64,000 nt of DNA, from NCBI RefSeq assembly GCF_000685905.1, contig NZ_JMKZ01000001.1, positions 536,707 to 600,706 on the forward strand, in the 5' to 3' direction. A model generated the notes under the pieces. That model did not search any database, was not told the DNA's origin, and saw only the letters and a list, made by a program, of their open reading frames with translations. Of this stretch, positions 1-10,649 are shown piece after piece. Source of the stretch: Mycoplasmoides pirum ATCC 25960. GTDB taxonomy: Bacteria > Bacillota_I > Bacilli_A > Mycoplasmatales > Mycoplasmoidaceae. The translations under genes were made by a program, and so were the position numbers. Positions within the stretch are counted from its first letter, which is position 1. Every line of letters starts with the position of its first letter.

Positions 1-68
1 AATATTTAAATTTTCAAAAATTATTTTTTATTACAATATTATGAATAAATTAGTAAAAAATAAAAAAA

Positions 69-93
69 GAGCAAGAATTTAATTCTCGCCCTT
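69..93 (-). terminator. Terminator of the 112-2745 surface-protein gene
   Basis: On the minus strand an imperfect hairpin (arms GCGAGAAT and ATTCTTGC, one G-U pair) is followed by a run of seven T. It begins about 20 nt after the stop codon at 112, so it most likely ends that gene's transcript. Confidence 0.6.
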
Positions 94-111
94 TAATTCT
101 AACATTTTTTA

Positions 112-2745
112 TTAATAAATATCGTAATATGGATCTCTAGAATTTTGGCTCATTGGTGGTGGAAGGTATCCTGCAATTCTTTGTCCATGTAATGGTCTTT
201 CATAACGATTATATTTATTATCCACTAAATATGTTTGACGAATAGGGGAAGGGATTAATGGAGGACGATTACCAACAACATAAACATTTTTAGCATTTTT
301 ACGTTTTACATACATAGAAATTACAAATGCTAACAAAATAATTAAAGCAATTCCACCAAAAACAGATCCGATTATAATTATTGTTGAATTATCATTAGTT
401 TTTTGGCTAATAGCAGAATCAGTAACTCCATTATTACTAGAACCACTATAAGAATAAATTTTTGAAGATGTTTCTAATGTGAATGTTGGTTTTTCATACG
501 AAGTAGGAACTCTATCAAACAATGAATTTAAAGGATTTACTAATTGTAACTTGTCAATTCCTGCTTTTTCAAAATAACCTAATTGTGAAAAATATTGAGA
601 AAATAAATTGGTAAAGTTTGAAAATAAATAACCTTGTAATAAATTCACAAATTGGTTTTGAAGTTCTGAATAAGGATTTAAACTAAGATTTTTTGGATTA
701 ACAAATAAAAATTCTTTAAAAAATGAACTTACTTCATATAATTGAAATTCAATATCAGCTTTAAACTTAGTGATTACATTAGTAACATTTGATGTTGAAA
801 TATACTCAATATCTTCTTGAACACTAGAATTATTAAATTTTATTGTAAATGGCAAAGATTGAATTAGAGTTTGACCAGTTTTTGAATTTGTTAACACAGC
901 ATTTATAGAAGGAGAACTAGGATTAATTATACTTGACCCTAAATTTAAACTAATACTTCCCGCTTTAACATCATTACTAAATTCTAATGCTTGAGCTAAA
1001 CTTGATAAAGGCGCAACTTTTGGAACATTAAAACTAATTGAATTTTGTGTTGATTCTCCAAAAGTAATTGAATTCGCAGATAATAATACTTTAGGAGATA
1101 AACTACTTAATATTTTTAACAATTCGTTAGATATAGATGAATCTACAGAATTTGAACCACTTTCAGAAAATTTCAATGGTATGTTTGAAGTATTGTTTAT
1201 ATCCAATTTAAGATTAACAATTTCACTTGAGTTAAAATCTAACTCTTTTAATCAAGAATTTTGATCATATGATAAATCGATTTTTAATGGTCAATCAGAA
1301 AGTTTATTTTTTAAATTAGTAAACTTTGAAAGATCTATATAAAACTTTTTAGAGCTAACATCATATTTTACATCTGAATAATTATAAACTTTTCCAGTTG
1401 TCTCAAATTTCATTAAATAATAACTACCATCACGATTGTTACTACTATTTGTAATCATATTTGAATCAGCAACATAATACAATCATGGAACAGGATTTGG
1501 TTGTTTTCTATATTCTCTACCTAAACAAATTGCATTACTTACTTCAACAACTTTATAAAAAATACCTGAAGCATTGTCATAAGGATTGTCAATTTTGTAT
1601 TTTTGAGCAACACTTGAAACTAATTGTTGAAGTTTTGGATCCATTCTTGAATCATTGACATTATAAACATTAGAAATTATTCAAGGATTAGGAGTTTGAG
1701 AACCTAAATAATTATTTATAGCATTACTATAACTTAAAAGTTCATCACTATTTTGAAAATCTTCAGCAAACATGTATGTTGATGGATATTTTGAATTCAT
1801 AATAATCGCATCATTCATCGAATTTGCCTTGCCATAACTTATAGGTAAACCTTTGTTAACCAAGTCATGAACTCATTGTAAATAATCATATAATTTCATT
1901 GTAAACTGATCTTCAACTAAAACTTCACAATTTAATGAAGAAAGTGAAATTTGAAAATTTATTCCTTGAGATGCACTAAAATGAAGTTTTCATTTATTGT
2001 TACCAAGATCTTCATCTCTTTGATTAATTGTAGTACTTGAAATATTTGAAGATGTTGAAACTGATTCTAATAATACTTGACCTTCGGCAGGATAAGTTAT
2101 AGTACCATTTGATAAATTATGAAAATCTTTATTTTTAAAAAATGAACTACCCATTTGTTTAAAATTTATATATATGTCTTTATATTTGTTTATGTCAAAA
2201 ACCTTATCAGCTAATACTAGATTAACTAATGAATCCATGATACTAAAACTATAATGATATCCTTCTTCTCAAACATATTTATCATTATTTTTTAAATCTA
2301 AAAATTGATATAAATTACCTGGTGCTAAATTTGCTGCATTAGGTAAATTAAGATGCATATTAAAATATGATACTTCGCCAATTTTTTTGTATAAGCCCAA
2401 ATTAGCTGATGTATTTTCAGTTTGAACTATTCTATTTCTATCAAATGAAATATTAAAACTACTTGGATTTGAAACTGAAGGAATAGGGGAAGTACCTATA
2501 ATTTTAAATTGATAATTATAATCATTTTGCAAAGTTGCTTTAGGTAGATATAAAGAAGGGTTATCTAACTTACGTGTTGACGAACTATTGTTTAACAATT
2601 GATTGTTAACTACAACACTATTAGAATTTTTATTATTTGAATTTAAAACAGGAAAAACAATCGCACTGGTTAAAATAGCAATTCCTGCAAATATAAAGGA
2701 AAACTTTTTTAAAGAAATTTTCTTTTTATTTAAAAAATTAATCAT
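112..2745 (-). CDS. Large surface protein with N- and C-terminal membrane segments
   Basis: One 877-aa reading frame if TGA is Trp. Residues about 15-35 form an uncleaved signal or anchor after a Lys-rich start. There is no lipobox Cys. A long Asn/Ser-rich ectodomain follows, and a second hydrophobic segment lies at about 788-816, beginning IIIIGSVFGGIA. The roughly 60-residue tail after it is basic, then rich in Pro, Tyr and Arg, and ends DPYYDIY. This topology (outside middle, short proline-containing cytoplasmic tail) is that of adhesin-like proteins in this group, but I do not recognise the family. The start is supported by GAGAG 12 nt upstream. It sits downstream of lon behind its own promoter. 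The gene at 23928-25999 has the same architecture. Confidence 0.85.
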
Positions 2746-2810
2746 ATTTTAATATCTCTCGCTCTTGTTTTTTCTCTATTTTTAAAATATTAATTTTAAA
2801 ACACTAAACT

Positions 2811-2865
2811 ATTATACTTAAAAAAACCAATTCTACTAATACATATATTTATGTGCTTTAAAGCA
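2811..2865 (-). promoter_or_regulatory. Candidate promoter and palindrome upstream of the surface-protein gene
   Basis: The 333-base gap between the surface-protein gene and lon contains a perfect -10 box on the minus strand (TATAAT, 2811-2816), about 65 nt before the start codon. A convincing -35 box is not visible. A perfect 12-bp palindrome (TGCTTTAAAGCA, 2854-2865) lies just upstream and could be an operator; that is inference. The rest of the gap holds the lon terminator and no gene. Confidence 0.4.
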
Positions 2866-3011
2866 TTTTAAGTATTATATATAAAAAAATAAAAATTTAA
2901 CTAAAATATTTTTTACTAAAAATATTTGTTAGTAATACAATTATTTTTTAAAGAATACATCAATAAAACAAAATTAATAAAAACGTTAGAAAAATTTAAA
3001 TTTATAAATCT

Positions 3012-3046
3012 AAAAAAAAAAAAAAAACAGAATCTATCTGTTTTTT
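3012..3046 (-). terminator. Terminator after lon
   Basis: The minus strand reads ACAGA, a 5-nt loop, TCTGT, then about 15 T. The flanking A and T runs can extend the stem. It lies 33 nt after the lon stop codon. Confidence 0.75.
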
Positions 3047-3078
3047 TACTTATATAAATAACTAATCTGAAATCTAAA

Positions 3079-5457
3079 TTATTTAAAAATACGTTTATAA
3101 ACATCTTTGTATTGTTTAACGAAAACAATATTTAAATTTTTGATAATTTCTTTTGGAACTTCACTTAAGTATCTTTCATCTTTTTCAGGCATAAAAATAG
3201 TTCTAACACCACCACGGTATGCTGAAATAGTTTTTTCTTTTACACCACCAATGATTAATACTTTACCACGTAAAGTAATTTCACCTGTCATTGCAATTGT
3301 AGGGTCAACTTTTTTGCCAGTTAATGCTGAAATAATTGCAGTTGTTAGTGCAATTCCAGCACTTGGACCATCTTTAGGAATTCCGCCTGATGGAACATGA
3401 ATATGAATATCTATTGTTTTGAATATTTCAGGATCAATACCAAAATCTTTTGCATTTGATTTAACATATCCTAAAGCCACAGATGCAGATTCGCGCATTG
3501 TTTCTTTTAAATTACCAGTAATTACAATATCACCTTTGCCAGAAGAATATGTAACTTCAATTGGTAACAAATCACCACCAGTTGATGTATAAGCCATACC
3601 ATTAACAATTCCAGGAATTGTATCTTCATCACGGATTGTGTAATCAAATATTTCTTTTTTCAGGTAAGTTTTAACAGCTTTAACATCAATTACTTGTGAT
3701 TTAATATTTTTCTTTTGACTAGCAACTAAAAACTTACGAATAATTTCTTGAATTTTTCGTTCTAAACCACGAACACCTGCTTCACGAGTGAAATGTTTGA
3801 TAATATAACTTAACGCTTCGTCATTAAAAGAAATCTCTTTAGATGTCAATTCAGCTGATTCTAAAGTTTTGGGAATTAAATAATTTTTTGCTATTGCTAA
3901 TTTTTCTTGTTCTGTATATGATGTTAATTCAATAATTTCTAAACGATCATATAAAGCTTCTGGAATCGCATCGGCATAATTAGCAGTTGCCACAAACATT
4001 ACTTTTGATAAATCATAATCTTCTTCAATGTAATTATCATTAAATTTGTTATTTAATTCTGGATCTAAAACTTCTAATAAAGCACTAGCTGGGTCCCCGT
4101 GCATTCTATCAACTCCTGTTTTATCGATTTCATCTAATAAAAATAACGGATTAACAACACCAGCTTTTTTCATGCCTTTAATAATTCTTCCAGGCATTGA
4201 ACCTATATAAGTTTTGCGATGACCACGAATTTCAGATTCATCATGAACACCACCTAATGACATTTTTACAAAATTTTTGTTTAAAGCTTCAGCGATTGAT
4301 TTAGCTAAGCTAGATTTTCCTACACCAGGAGGGCCAACTAAGCACATAATAGGTCCTTTAATCTTTTTAGTTCTAGTTTGAACAGCTAAATACTCAATAA
4401 TTCTTTCTTTAACAGATTGAAGACCGTAGTGATTTTTGTCTAAAATTTTTGCAACTTTTTTAATATCAACATTATCTTTGCTTTCTTGTCATCAAGGTAA
4501 ATCTAATAATCATTCTACATAAGTTCTAATTATTGAATTCTCTTGAGAATTCATAGATGATTCATATCTATTTAATTCACTAATAACTTTTTCTTTAATG
4601 TATTTAGGATAAGGATTAGCATTAACACGATCTCTTAATTCTGACACATCATCTTCTTTTGATGAAATATCACCTAATTCTTCTTTAATAGCTTTTAAAC
4701 GTTCTCGTAAATAAAATTCTCTTTGTTGTTTTGATAAATTTTCATTTATTTTTTTACTTATTTTTCGATCAATTTGATTTAAATCATCGTTTTTTTCAGA
4801 ATTTTTACTTGTTGAAGAAATTTCTTCCCCCATAAAGCTAATAATTAAATCAAATCTTTTTAAAACATTTAATTCTTCTAATAATTGTTGTCTTTTTTTT
4901 AAATTTATAGGTAAAACATTAGATATTAAATCAGATAACTTATTTGCATCTCCAGAAATTTGATTTAATTCATATCCATTTTTATTACTTATAGTAGATG
5001 ATTCTTCACGAGTGATATTTTTCATCATCGAGTCATCAAATTGTGAAAAAATCTTTTCAATTCTTTTAGGAATTTCTCGATCGTTAATATTACTAGAATT
5101 TAAAATTTGATATTCTACTATAACATCTTTGTTTTTGCTGTAATCATATTTTGTAATTAATTTAACACGTTCTAATCCACGCAATTCAACTAAAGAAGAT
5201 AAGATTTTTTTACCATCTTCAGAGAATGTATCATTTGTTTTAAGAACTTCACATAAAGTTCCTACCATATTTATATCTTTTGCTGTTGGATCATCAATAT
5301 CAATATCATTTTGAGTAACAACAATAATGTGTTTTTGTTTATTTTTATTAGCAAGTTTAATAGCTTCTAAAGATTTTTTTCTTCCAACATCTATAGATTT
5401 TTTTGTATGCGGAAAAATAACAATTCCTCTTGAAACCAAAATGGGCGCTTTTTTCAT
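3079..5457 (-). CDS. lon: ATP-dependent protease Lon
   Basis: 792 aa, the usual Lon length. It degrades misfolded and regulatory proteins in the cytoplasm. The N-terminal substrate-binding domain covers about 1-200, with a coiled linker after it. The AAA+ module has Walker A GPPGVGKS (375-382) and Walker B FLLDEID (near 442). The C-terminal protease domain has catalytic Ser about 699 in PKDGPSAG and Lys about 742 in GGVKEK. The start is supported by AAGGAG with good spacing. A CIRCE operator 100 bp upstream implies HrcA heat-shock control. It is the last gene of a run that begins at rplU, in the order known from M. genitalium (MG232-MG239). Confidence 0.98.
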
Positions 5458-5557
5458 TAGTACATTCTCCTTATATTATTAAATATGTTCAAGCATAAGT
5501 TTTATAAACTTAACAAAGAATAAAATTACAACAAACTACATATAATTCTAACATATA

Positions 5558-5584
5558 TTAGCACTTTATGTATATGAGTGCTAA
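5558..5584 (-). promoter_or_regulatory. CIRCE (HrcA operator) upstream of lon
   Basis: TTAGCACTT, nine bases, then GAGTGCTAA. This differs from the CIRCE consensus inverted repeat by one base (CTT for CTC in the left arm as written). It touches the tig stop codon and lies about 100 bp before the lon start. A -10-like TAGAAT follows it in the direction of lon, so HrcA bound here would block the lon promoter. CIRCE control of lon is known in related mycoplasmas. Confidence 0.9.
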
Positions 5585-6913
5585 TTATTTTTCATTTAAC
5601 TGAATTAAGTAATCAATTAATTTATCACCTATTATTATGGTTTCAATTAAATCTTTTTGATCATTTAATTGTTTTAAAGTATTTTGTTTAATTGTTTCAT
5701 CACTAATTTTATATTCGTCTATTAATTCATTAAATTTCTTTTCATAATCCGATTCATTACATTGAATGTTTTCTTTAATAGCAATCTTTTCTACAAGTAG
5801 TGAATATTTAACATTAGTTTCTGCTTCTTTTTTAATTTGTTCATCAAATTTTTCTTCGGTCATATTTTGCATCGCTAATATATCTTTAAGTTCCATTTTG
5901 TATTGTTTTAATTGTGATAAATATTGATTTTTAATTCTTCTAATTTGATCATTAACCAATTTTTGAGGAATATATGAAAACTTAGATTTTTCAATCAAAT
6001 ATTCACGAATTTTAGAGCTATTTTGATTTTTATTTGCAATAACTGAATTTTTTTCTAATTGTTTCTTGATATTAGTTTTTAACTCGTCAACAGTTTTAGC
6101 TTTTATTTCTAAATTCTCTTGACTCATTTTTTGAACATAATCATCAGTTAATTCGGGATAATTAATTGATTTAATATCTTTTATTGTAACTTCAAATTCT
6201 ACTGGTTTTCCTTTTAAATCTTCTGCATGATACTCATTAGGAAATTTTAAATTTAATGTTTTGGTTTCATTTTTTTTCATTCCAATTAAACTATCTTCAA
6301 ATCCAGGAATAAAAGATTTAGATCCTATTTCAAGTTCATAATTTTTAGCTGTTGCAGATTCTAGTTCTTTACCATCTACTTTGCCTTTAAAATCAATTAT
6401 TGCGATATCATGGTCACTAACTACTTCAATAGATTTGGATACAATTTCAGCATCTTTTTTCATTAATAAACTAATTTGATGTTTTATGTCTGCTTCAGTA
6501 ATTTCTTGAGGTTTTTTTACATTATCAATTTTTTTATAATCAGCAATTTCAATATCAGGCATTAAATCAAAATTAAATTTAAATTCAATATTTTCATTAT
6601 TAATGTCTTTTATTTCAACTTCAGGATTTGCATCAATGACATTAGAATCATTAACAACAACATCTTCTTCTAAAATTTTTTCAAAAATTAAATTTAAAAC
6701 TTTATTTGCTGCTTTATCAAATATAACTGCATGATTTATATATTCTTTTGCTTTATCTTTAGGAATTTTTCCTTTTCTAAAACCAGGTATTGAAATATTT
6801 TTAATCGCTGAATTTGTAGCTTTATCAATTTCTTCAATTCATAATTTGCTATCAATTTTAATGTGTAAACTTAATAAGTTATTTTCTTTTTTTGAATCGA
6901 TTATTTTGTACAT
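5585..6913 (-). CDS. tig: Trigger factor (ribosome-associated chaperone/prolyl isomerase)
   Basis: 442 aa. Trigger factor binds nascent chains at the ribosome exit tunnel. The frame starts at the ATG at 6913, preceded by GGAAAA. The N-terminal ribosome-binding domain contains the expected motif region near 'GFRKGKIPK' (about residue 43-51). The central FKBP-type domain shows 'PGFEDSLIGMKKNE' and 'FPNEYHAEDLKGK', both typical of the PPIase fold. The C-terminal part (about 230-442) is helical and Lys/Glu-rich. It keeps the conserved place between the MG237-like gene and lon. Its stop codon abuts the lon CIRCE element, so lon is probably transcribed separately after heat shock. Confidence 0.96.
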
Positions 6914-6990
6914 ATTAATTTTCCTGATTAAAATAATTAAAAAATATAATAAATTGTTATGTTTAAATAGTTGTAAAATATTTTAATATT

Positions 6991-7854
6991 TTATTTTGCA
7001 TTTATAGCATGTAATATTAAATCATTAATTTCATTGTTTTTTGTTTTTTTATCTTCATTAATGTTGTTAAAAGAATTTAACACATAATTTGCAATACTTT
7101 TGCCTAACAACTTAGAATTAATATTACTTGGTGGTAAATTAGGGAAATAAAAACTTAAAATTTGATCAACAACAGTATTTGCCATTTCTTCTAAGGAAGG
7201 ATCTTTAAATAGTAATTTCGAAATTTCTTCATATACCTTATCATAATATGATTTAAGTGTTTTATTTATAATTTCTTTTCCTAAAATAATTTTACTTGAA
7301 ATATTAGTATTGTGATTTAAAAAATCTAGCTTAATATTAGAAAAGTCAGTAATTTCATTAATTAAAAATAAAACATTAAATTTTAAATCATTACTAAAAT
7401 CTTTGCTTGTGAAAATAAATCTAAAATAATCAAAATCTTCTCGTTCAAAAAAACCTTCTGGTTTTGTTGTGAAGTAATCAAAAATATGAAGATTTTTAGG
7501 AAAATTATTTAAAGCCAAATTAATTAATTCAGATGCGCCAAATTCTTGAATTTTGTCATTACGTTTTTCATAAGCTTGATTTCTAATTAATTTAATCATT
7601 GTTAAAAAATATTTTTCTACATTTGTTGGAATGTAAGGGGCATCTAATTCTTCATTTAATAAGTCTATAGCTTTTTCATAACGATTTGATTTAAATTGAT
7701 CAATAACATTATTTAGTATTGATAAATAGTAATCATAATTCATTATTGAATCAACATTTTCGTTTTTTTTGAAATGATTTAACAAAGAAATAGGAGTAGT
7801 AAAGTTAACATTTTTGATTTTGTTTACTTTTGAATTATTTACATTTTTTTTCAT
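6991..7854 (-). CDS. Conserved hypothetical protein at the MG237 position
   Basis: 287 aa, soluble, no signal peptide or membrane segment. The N-terminal 25 residues are basic and Asn-rich. The remainder is predicted helical, with acidic stretches such as 'ISKLLFKDPSLEEMANTV'. No catalytic motif is visible. Its position between fur and tig matches the hypothetical gene MG237 of M. genitalium, so it is a lineage-conserved protein of unknown role. Its start overlaps the fur coding end by 20 nt, which implies co-transcription and coupled translation. A role linked to Fur or to protein quality control is only a guess from neighbourhood. Confidence 0.85.
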   Translation of the reverse strand: MKKNVNNSKVNKIKNVNFTTPISLLNHFKKNENVDSIMNYDYYLSILNNVIDQFKSNRYEKAIDLLNEELDAPYIPTNVEKYFLTMIKLIRNQAYEKRNDKIQEFGASELINLALNNFPKNLHIFDYFTTKPEGFFEREDFDYFRFIFTSKDFSNDLKFNVLFLINEITDFSNIKLDFLNHNTNISSKIILGKEIINKTLKSYYDKVYEEISKLLFKDPSLEEMANTVVDQILSFYFPNLPPSNINSKLLGKSIANYVLNSFNNINEDKKTKNNEINDLILHAINAK

Positions 7855-8287
7855 TACTTTTTACCAGACCATTAGCTACAATATAAAAATCACTTGTTTC
7901 AAATCCATTATTAATGAAATATTTTTTAATTTGATTAACTAATTTTTTTTCAAAAGGAATTGTAAAAAAGGATTGTTTTTTATTAGTAAAACAATAAACG
8001 TGTTCGTGTTCATCATGTCGAAGATTAAAAAAAGGTTTAAAACTATTAACATCCAAAAAAGCATTAATAATTTTACAACTAACCAACGAATGCAAAACAT
8101 TGTAAACACTTGCTATATTTGGTTTTTTATTATTCGCAATTGTTAAATGATCAATAATATCATCAATTGTATGCCAATTATTATGTTTTAAAAGACATTT
8201 AATAACTTCAATTCTTTGAGTTGTTAATCTTAAATTAGCTTCTTTAACTTTTTTTAAATAAAAATCAAGTGACTGCATTTTTCCCAT
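7835..8287 (-). CDS. fur: Fur-family transcriptional regulator
   Basis: Up to 150 aa. The N-terminal winged helix ('LRLTTQRIEVIKCLLKHNNWH', about 20-40, and 'IASVYNVLHSLV') is typical of the Fur/PerR family, which represses metal-uptake or peroxide genes. The dimerisation half carries HDEHEHVYC, the family's His-rich metal site. The usual CxxC structural zinc pairs are absent, so metal binding is reduced or altered. An internal ATG at 8278 is an alternative start; neither start has a good ribosome site. The gene lies 15 nt after nfo and overlaps the next gene, matching MG236 synteny. Confidence 0.9.
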   Translation of the reverse strand: MGKMQSLDFYLKKVKEANLRLTTQRIEVIKCLLKHNNWHTIDDIIDHLTIANNKKPNIASVYNVLHSLVSCKIINAFLDVNSFKPFFNLRHDEHEHVYCFTNKKQSFFTIPFEKKLVNQIKKYFINNGFETSDFYIVANGLVKSNEKKCK

Positions 8288-8302
8288 ATTATTAATTTTA
8301 AA

Positions 8303-9157
8303 TTATAAATTTTTTAAAATTAAATCAATTTCATTTTTGTATGGTGGTAAATCATTAATATATGGAGTTTCTAAAATAAAAGGTAATTTATTAAAATGAA
8401 TATTTTTAATTAATCCTATTAATGTTTTTAATCCTATAGTTCCTTTATTTATGTTTGCGTGGCGATCTTTATGTGAATTTAATCCATTAATTGAATCATT
8501 TAAATGAACAACTTTTAATAAATCAAATTTAAGATGTTTTTTATATTCATTCAAAACAATATCCAAATTAGATAAATCATATCCCGCATCATTAACATGA
8601 CAAGTATCAAAACAAATTCCAATTCGTTCTTTTTGCTCTATATTTTTAATAATATTTTTTAATTCAAAAAAATCACGTCCGATTTCATTACCTTTACCAG
8701 CCATTGTTTCAAGACAAATAATAATATCTTTAGTTTTATTTAAAACCTTATTGAGATTTTTTGATAAATTATTGATTGCTATAGCAGGAGTAGTTTTAAT
8801 TGAACTTCCAGGATGTAAAACAATATATTTTGCACCTATTGCTCTTGAACGAATTAATTCTTTAGTTAAAAAATCTACACCGAAATTTTGTTTAGATGGA
8901 TCTACTGATGCGAGATTAATAATATATGGAGCATGGATTATTACATTAGTTAACTTAATATTATTTTCACTCATTAATTTGTGAGCTTCTTGAATTTTTA
9001 ATTTATCAATGTCAACTCTTAAAGAAGATTGTGGCGGACCTGTATATATCATAAATGCATTAGCGTTGTAACTTAATGCTTCATTTACACTCCCAAGTAA
9101 GAAATCGGGACTTTTCATACTCACATGTGAGCCTATTGTAATGGAATTATTTTTCAT
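8303..9157 (-). CDS. nfo: Endonuclease IV (AP endonuclease)
   Basis: 284 aa, full family length. It cleaves the DNA backbone 5' of abasic sites in base-excision repair. The trinuclear zinc site motifs are present in order: GSHVS near the N-terminus, IHAPYIINLAS, LHPGSS, LETMAGKGNEIG, CFDTCHVNDAGYD, HLNDS, DRHANINKGTIG and FILETP at the C-terminus. All metal-ligand positions appear intact, so it should be active. It sits directly behind the corrinoid-adenosyltransferase-like gene with almost no gap, inside the rplU-to-tig transcription unit (MG235 position). Confidence 0.97.
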   Translation of the reverse strand: MKNNSITIGSHVSMKSPDFLLGSVNEALSYNANAFMIYTGPPQSSLRVDIDKLKIQEAHKLMSENNIKLTNVIIHAPYIINLASVDPSKQNFGVDFLTKELIRSRAIGAKYIVLHPGSSIKTTPAIAINNLSKNLNKVLNKTKDIIICLETMAGKGNEIGRDFFELKNIIKNIEQKERIGICFDTCHVNDAGYDLSNLDIVLNEYKKHLKFDLLKVVHLNDSINGLNSHKDRHANINKGTIGLKTLIGLIKNIHFNKLPFILETPYINDLPPYKNEIDLILKNL

Positions 9158-9160
9158 AAA

Positions 9161-9667
9161 TTAAAAATCTATAAATTTTTTAGCTTGAACACCTTTGCTA
9201 TAGTGATGTTTTTCTGCTTCAGTTTTTGTTAATACATCACAAATAGCAGCAATTTTTTTATGCATTGTATGTCCGCTTATAAAAACATACTTGTTTTTAC
9301 TTATTTTTTTCAAAAAATTACAAAAAAAGTTTATAGTTACAATTTTATTTGAAATTAAATCAATAAATTCATCTAAAAAAATATATTTGTATTTAGAATA
9401 ATTTTTATTTAAAAAATTAATTGCATTTTTTGCATCATTAATAATTTTTTCGCGTTCTTTTAAATTTTTTGTTCAAATAAATGATTTAGTAGTTTGAAAT
9501 AAATGAACTTTAACATTTAATTTATTTAAAATATCATCTTCACTACTTTTTATATTTTTAAAAAAACGAATATATAATATTGGTTTTTTTGAAGCTATTG
9601 CCCTTAAACATAAACCATTTAAAGTTGATGTTTTTCCTTGACCAATACCATAATATGCATATACCAC
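9161..9667 (-). CDS. CobA/CobO-like ATP:corrinoid adenosyltransferase-family P-loop protein
   Basis: 168 aa, starting at a GTG ten bases after the rpmA stop. The first residues give YYGIGQGKTSTLNGLCLRA, the P-loop of the CobA/BtuR family (GxGKGKTT-like). Mid-protein YIFLDEFIDLI matches the family's Walker B, SGHTMH lies where the family has a TGR-like motif, and the C-terminus HYSKGVQAKKFIDF matches the conserved GVxAxKGIEF ending. The family adenosylates cobinamide or cobalamin. No B12-dependent enzyme is visible here and mycoplasmas of this group are not known to use B12, so the real substrate may differ. It is inserted between rpmA and nfo, which are adjacent in M. genitalium. Confidence 0.8.
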
Positions 9668-9676
9668 AAAAAATAA

Positions 9677-9991
9677 CTATCCGATTTTTACTTCAATAAC
9701 ACTAACTTTAGTTTTATTTTTACCAAATTTTGTATATTTTACTATACCTGGTGATAAAGCAAACAAAGTATCATCTTTTCCTTGACCAACATTTTTTCCA
9801 GGTCAAATTACATTCCCTCTTTGGCGATAAATAATTTGTCCTGATTTAGCTAATTGTCCATCAGCTAATTTTGCACCTAAAAATTTCGGATTAGAATCTC
9901 TGCCATTCTTGGTAGAACCTACACCTTTTTTTGAAGCAAAAAACTGTAAATCAACATTAAATCATATTTTTTTATTATTAATGATATCCAT
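9677..9991 (-). CDS. rpmA: 50S ribosomal protein L27 with cleavable N-terminal extension
   Basis: 104 aa. L27 reaches the peptidyl-transferase centre of the large subunit. The body ('[19 protein letters not shown]', 'GQIIYRQRG') is typical. Before it lies the extension [10 protein letters not shown], then [13 protein letters not shown], which fits the Firmicutes/Mycoplasma cleavage site LxxFF|A. Known biology in Staphylococcus: the protease Prp must remove this peptide to expose the functional N-terminus. The prp gene is next door (10011-10319), so the pair is complete. One TGA codon at residue 10 is read as Trp. Confidence 0.97.
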
Positions 9992-10010
9992 AATTAAATC
10001 CTATTCTTAA

Positions 10011-10319
10011 CTATAAATCAATTTTTTGTGATTGACTTGAAATTGTTATATATTGTGGATAAATTTTTGCTATAGATGAAATTTGGGTTTGAATAACTTG
10101 CATAGCAACTAAATTTTCGAAATCACTATTTTGTAATTCACAAAAAAACAATTCTTTGTCAGGGTTAGACACAATTTTAATATTTTTTGGATCAAATCAA
10201 TTTATTCCACCTAAAACAATTCCACTTATTGCAGCACAAACAATATCTTCACCTTTCGGCTTAAACAAAGCATGTCCCTCAATTTTCATGCCGCCAGCAT
10301 AAAAAGTAATCAAAAGCAT
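10011..10319 (-). CDS. prp: Ribosomal-processing cysteine protease Prp
   Basis: 102 aa. It cleaves the N-terminal extension of L27. The catalytic His is in EGHALFK (H16) and the catalytic Cys in DIVCAAISG (C28), the two diagnostic motifs of the family. It is cytoplasmic. The position between rplU and rpmA is conserved through Firmicutes and mycoplasmas (MG233). The stop of rplU is only 4 nt before its start, so translation is coupled. One internal TGA (NWFDP) is Trp. Confidence 0.94.
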
Positions 10320-10323
10320 TTTA

Positions 10324-10623
10324 CTACCCTTTTATTGATAAAACTTTTAATTTTGTATATGGTTGACGGTGACCATATTTTTTCAAATGATGTTTTTGAC
10401 TAATATGCTTAATGACATTTATTTTTTTTTGTTTACCTTGTTTTTCGATAATACAAACAACTTCTGCATTATCAAGATAAGGTTTACCAAATTTATTATC
10501 AATAGCTAAAACTTGATTAATTTTAACTTGAGTTCCAACATCTCCATTAATTTTTTCAACAAAAATTACATCATTTTCACGAACTAAATATTGTTTCGAA
10601 CCACTTAAAATTATTGCAAACAT
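10324..10623 (-). CDS. rplU: 50S ribosomal protein L21
   Basis: 99 aa starting MFAIILSGSKQYLV, the family's usual N-terminus. The start at 10623 is chosen over an in-frame ATG at 10662 because GGAGG stands 6 nt before it and L21 proteins begin here. L21 binds 23S rRNA domain IV/V. The C-terminal part ('KKINVIKHISQKHHLKKYGHR') is the expected rRNA-binding segment. It is first in the L21-Prp-L27 cluster and is preceded by a hairpin leader, suggesting autogenous control. Confidence 0.97.
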   Translation of the reverse strand: MFAIILSGSKQYLVRENDVIFVEKINGDVGTQVKINQVLAIDNKFGKPYLDNAEVVCIIEKQGKQKKINVIKHISQKHHLKKYGHRQPYTKLKVLSIKG

Positions 10624-10649
10624 TATTCCTCCAGAATAGACTCGTTTGT

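Noticed and set aside
107..1206. Several separate short genes in the 112-2745 stretch
   Set aside because: All fragments share one frame and are split only at TGA, which is Trp here; it is one gene.
3107..3400. Plus-strand frame opposite lon
   Set aside because: Shadow of the conserved lon protease domain.
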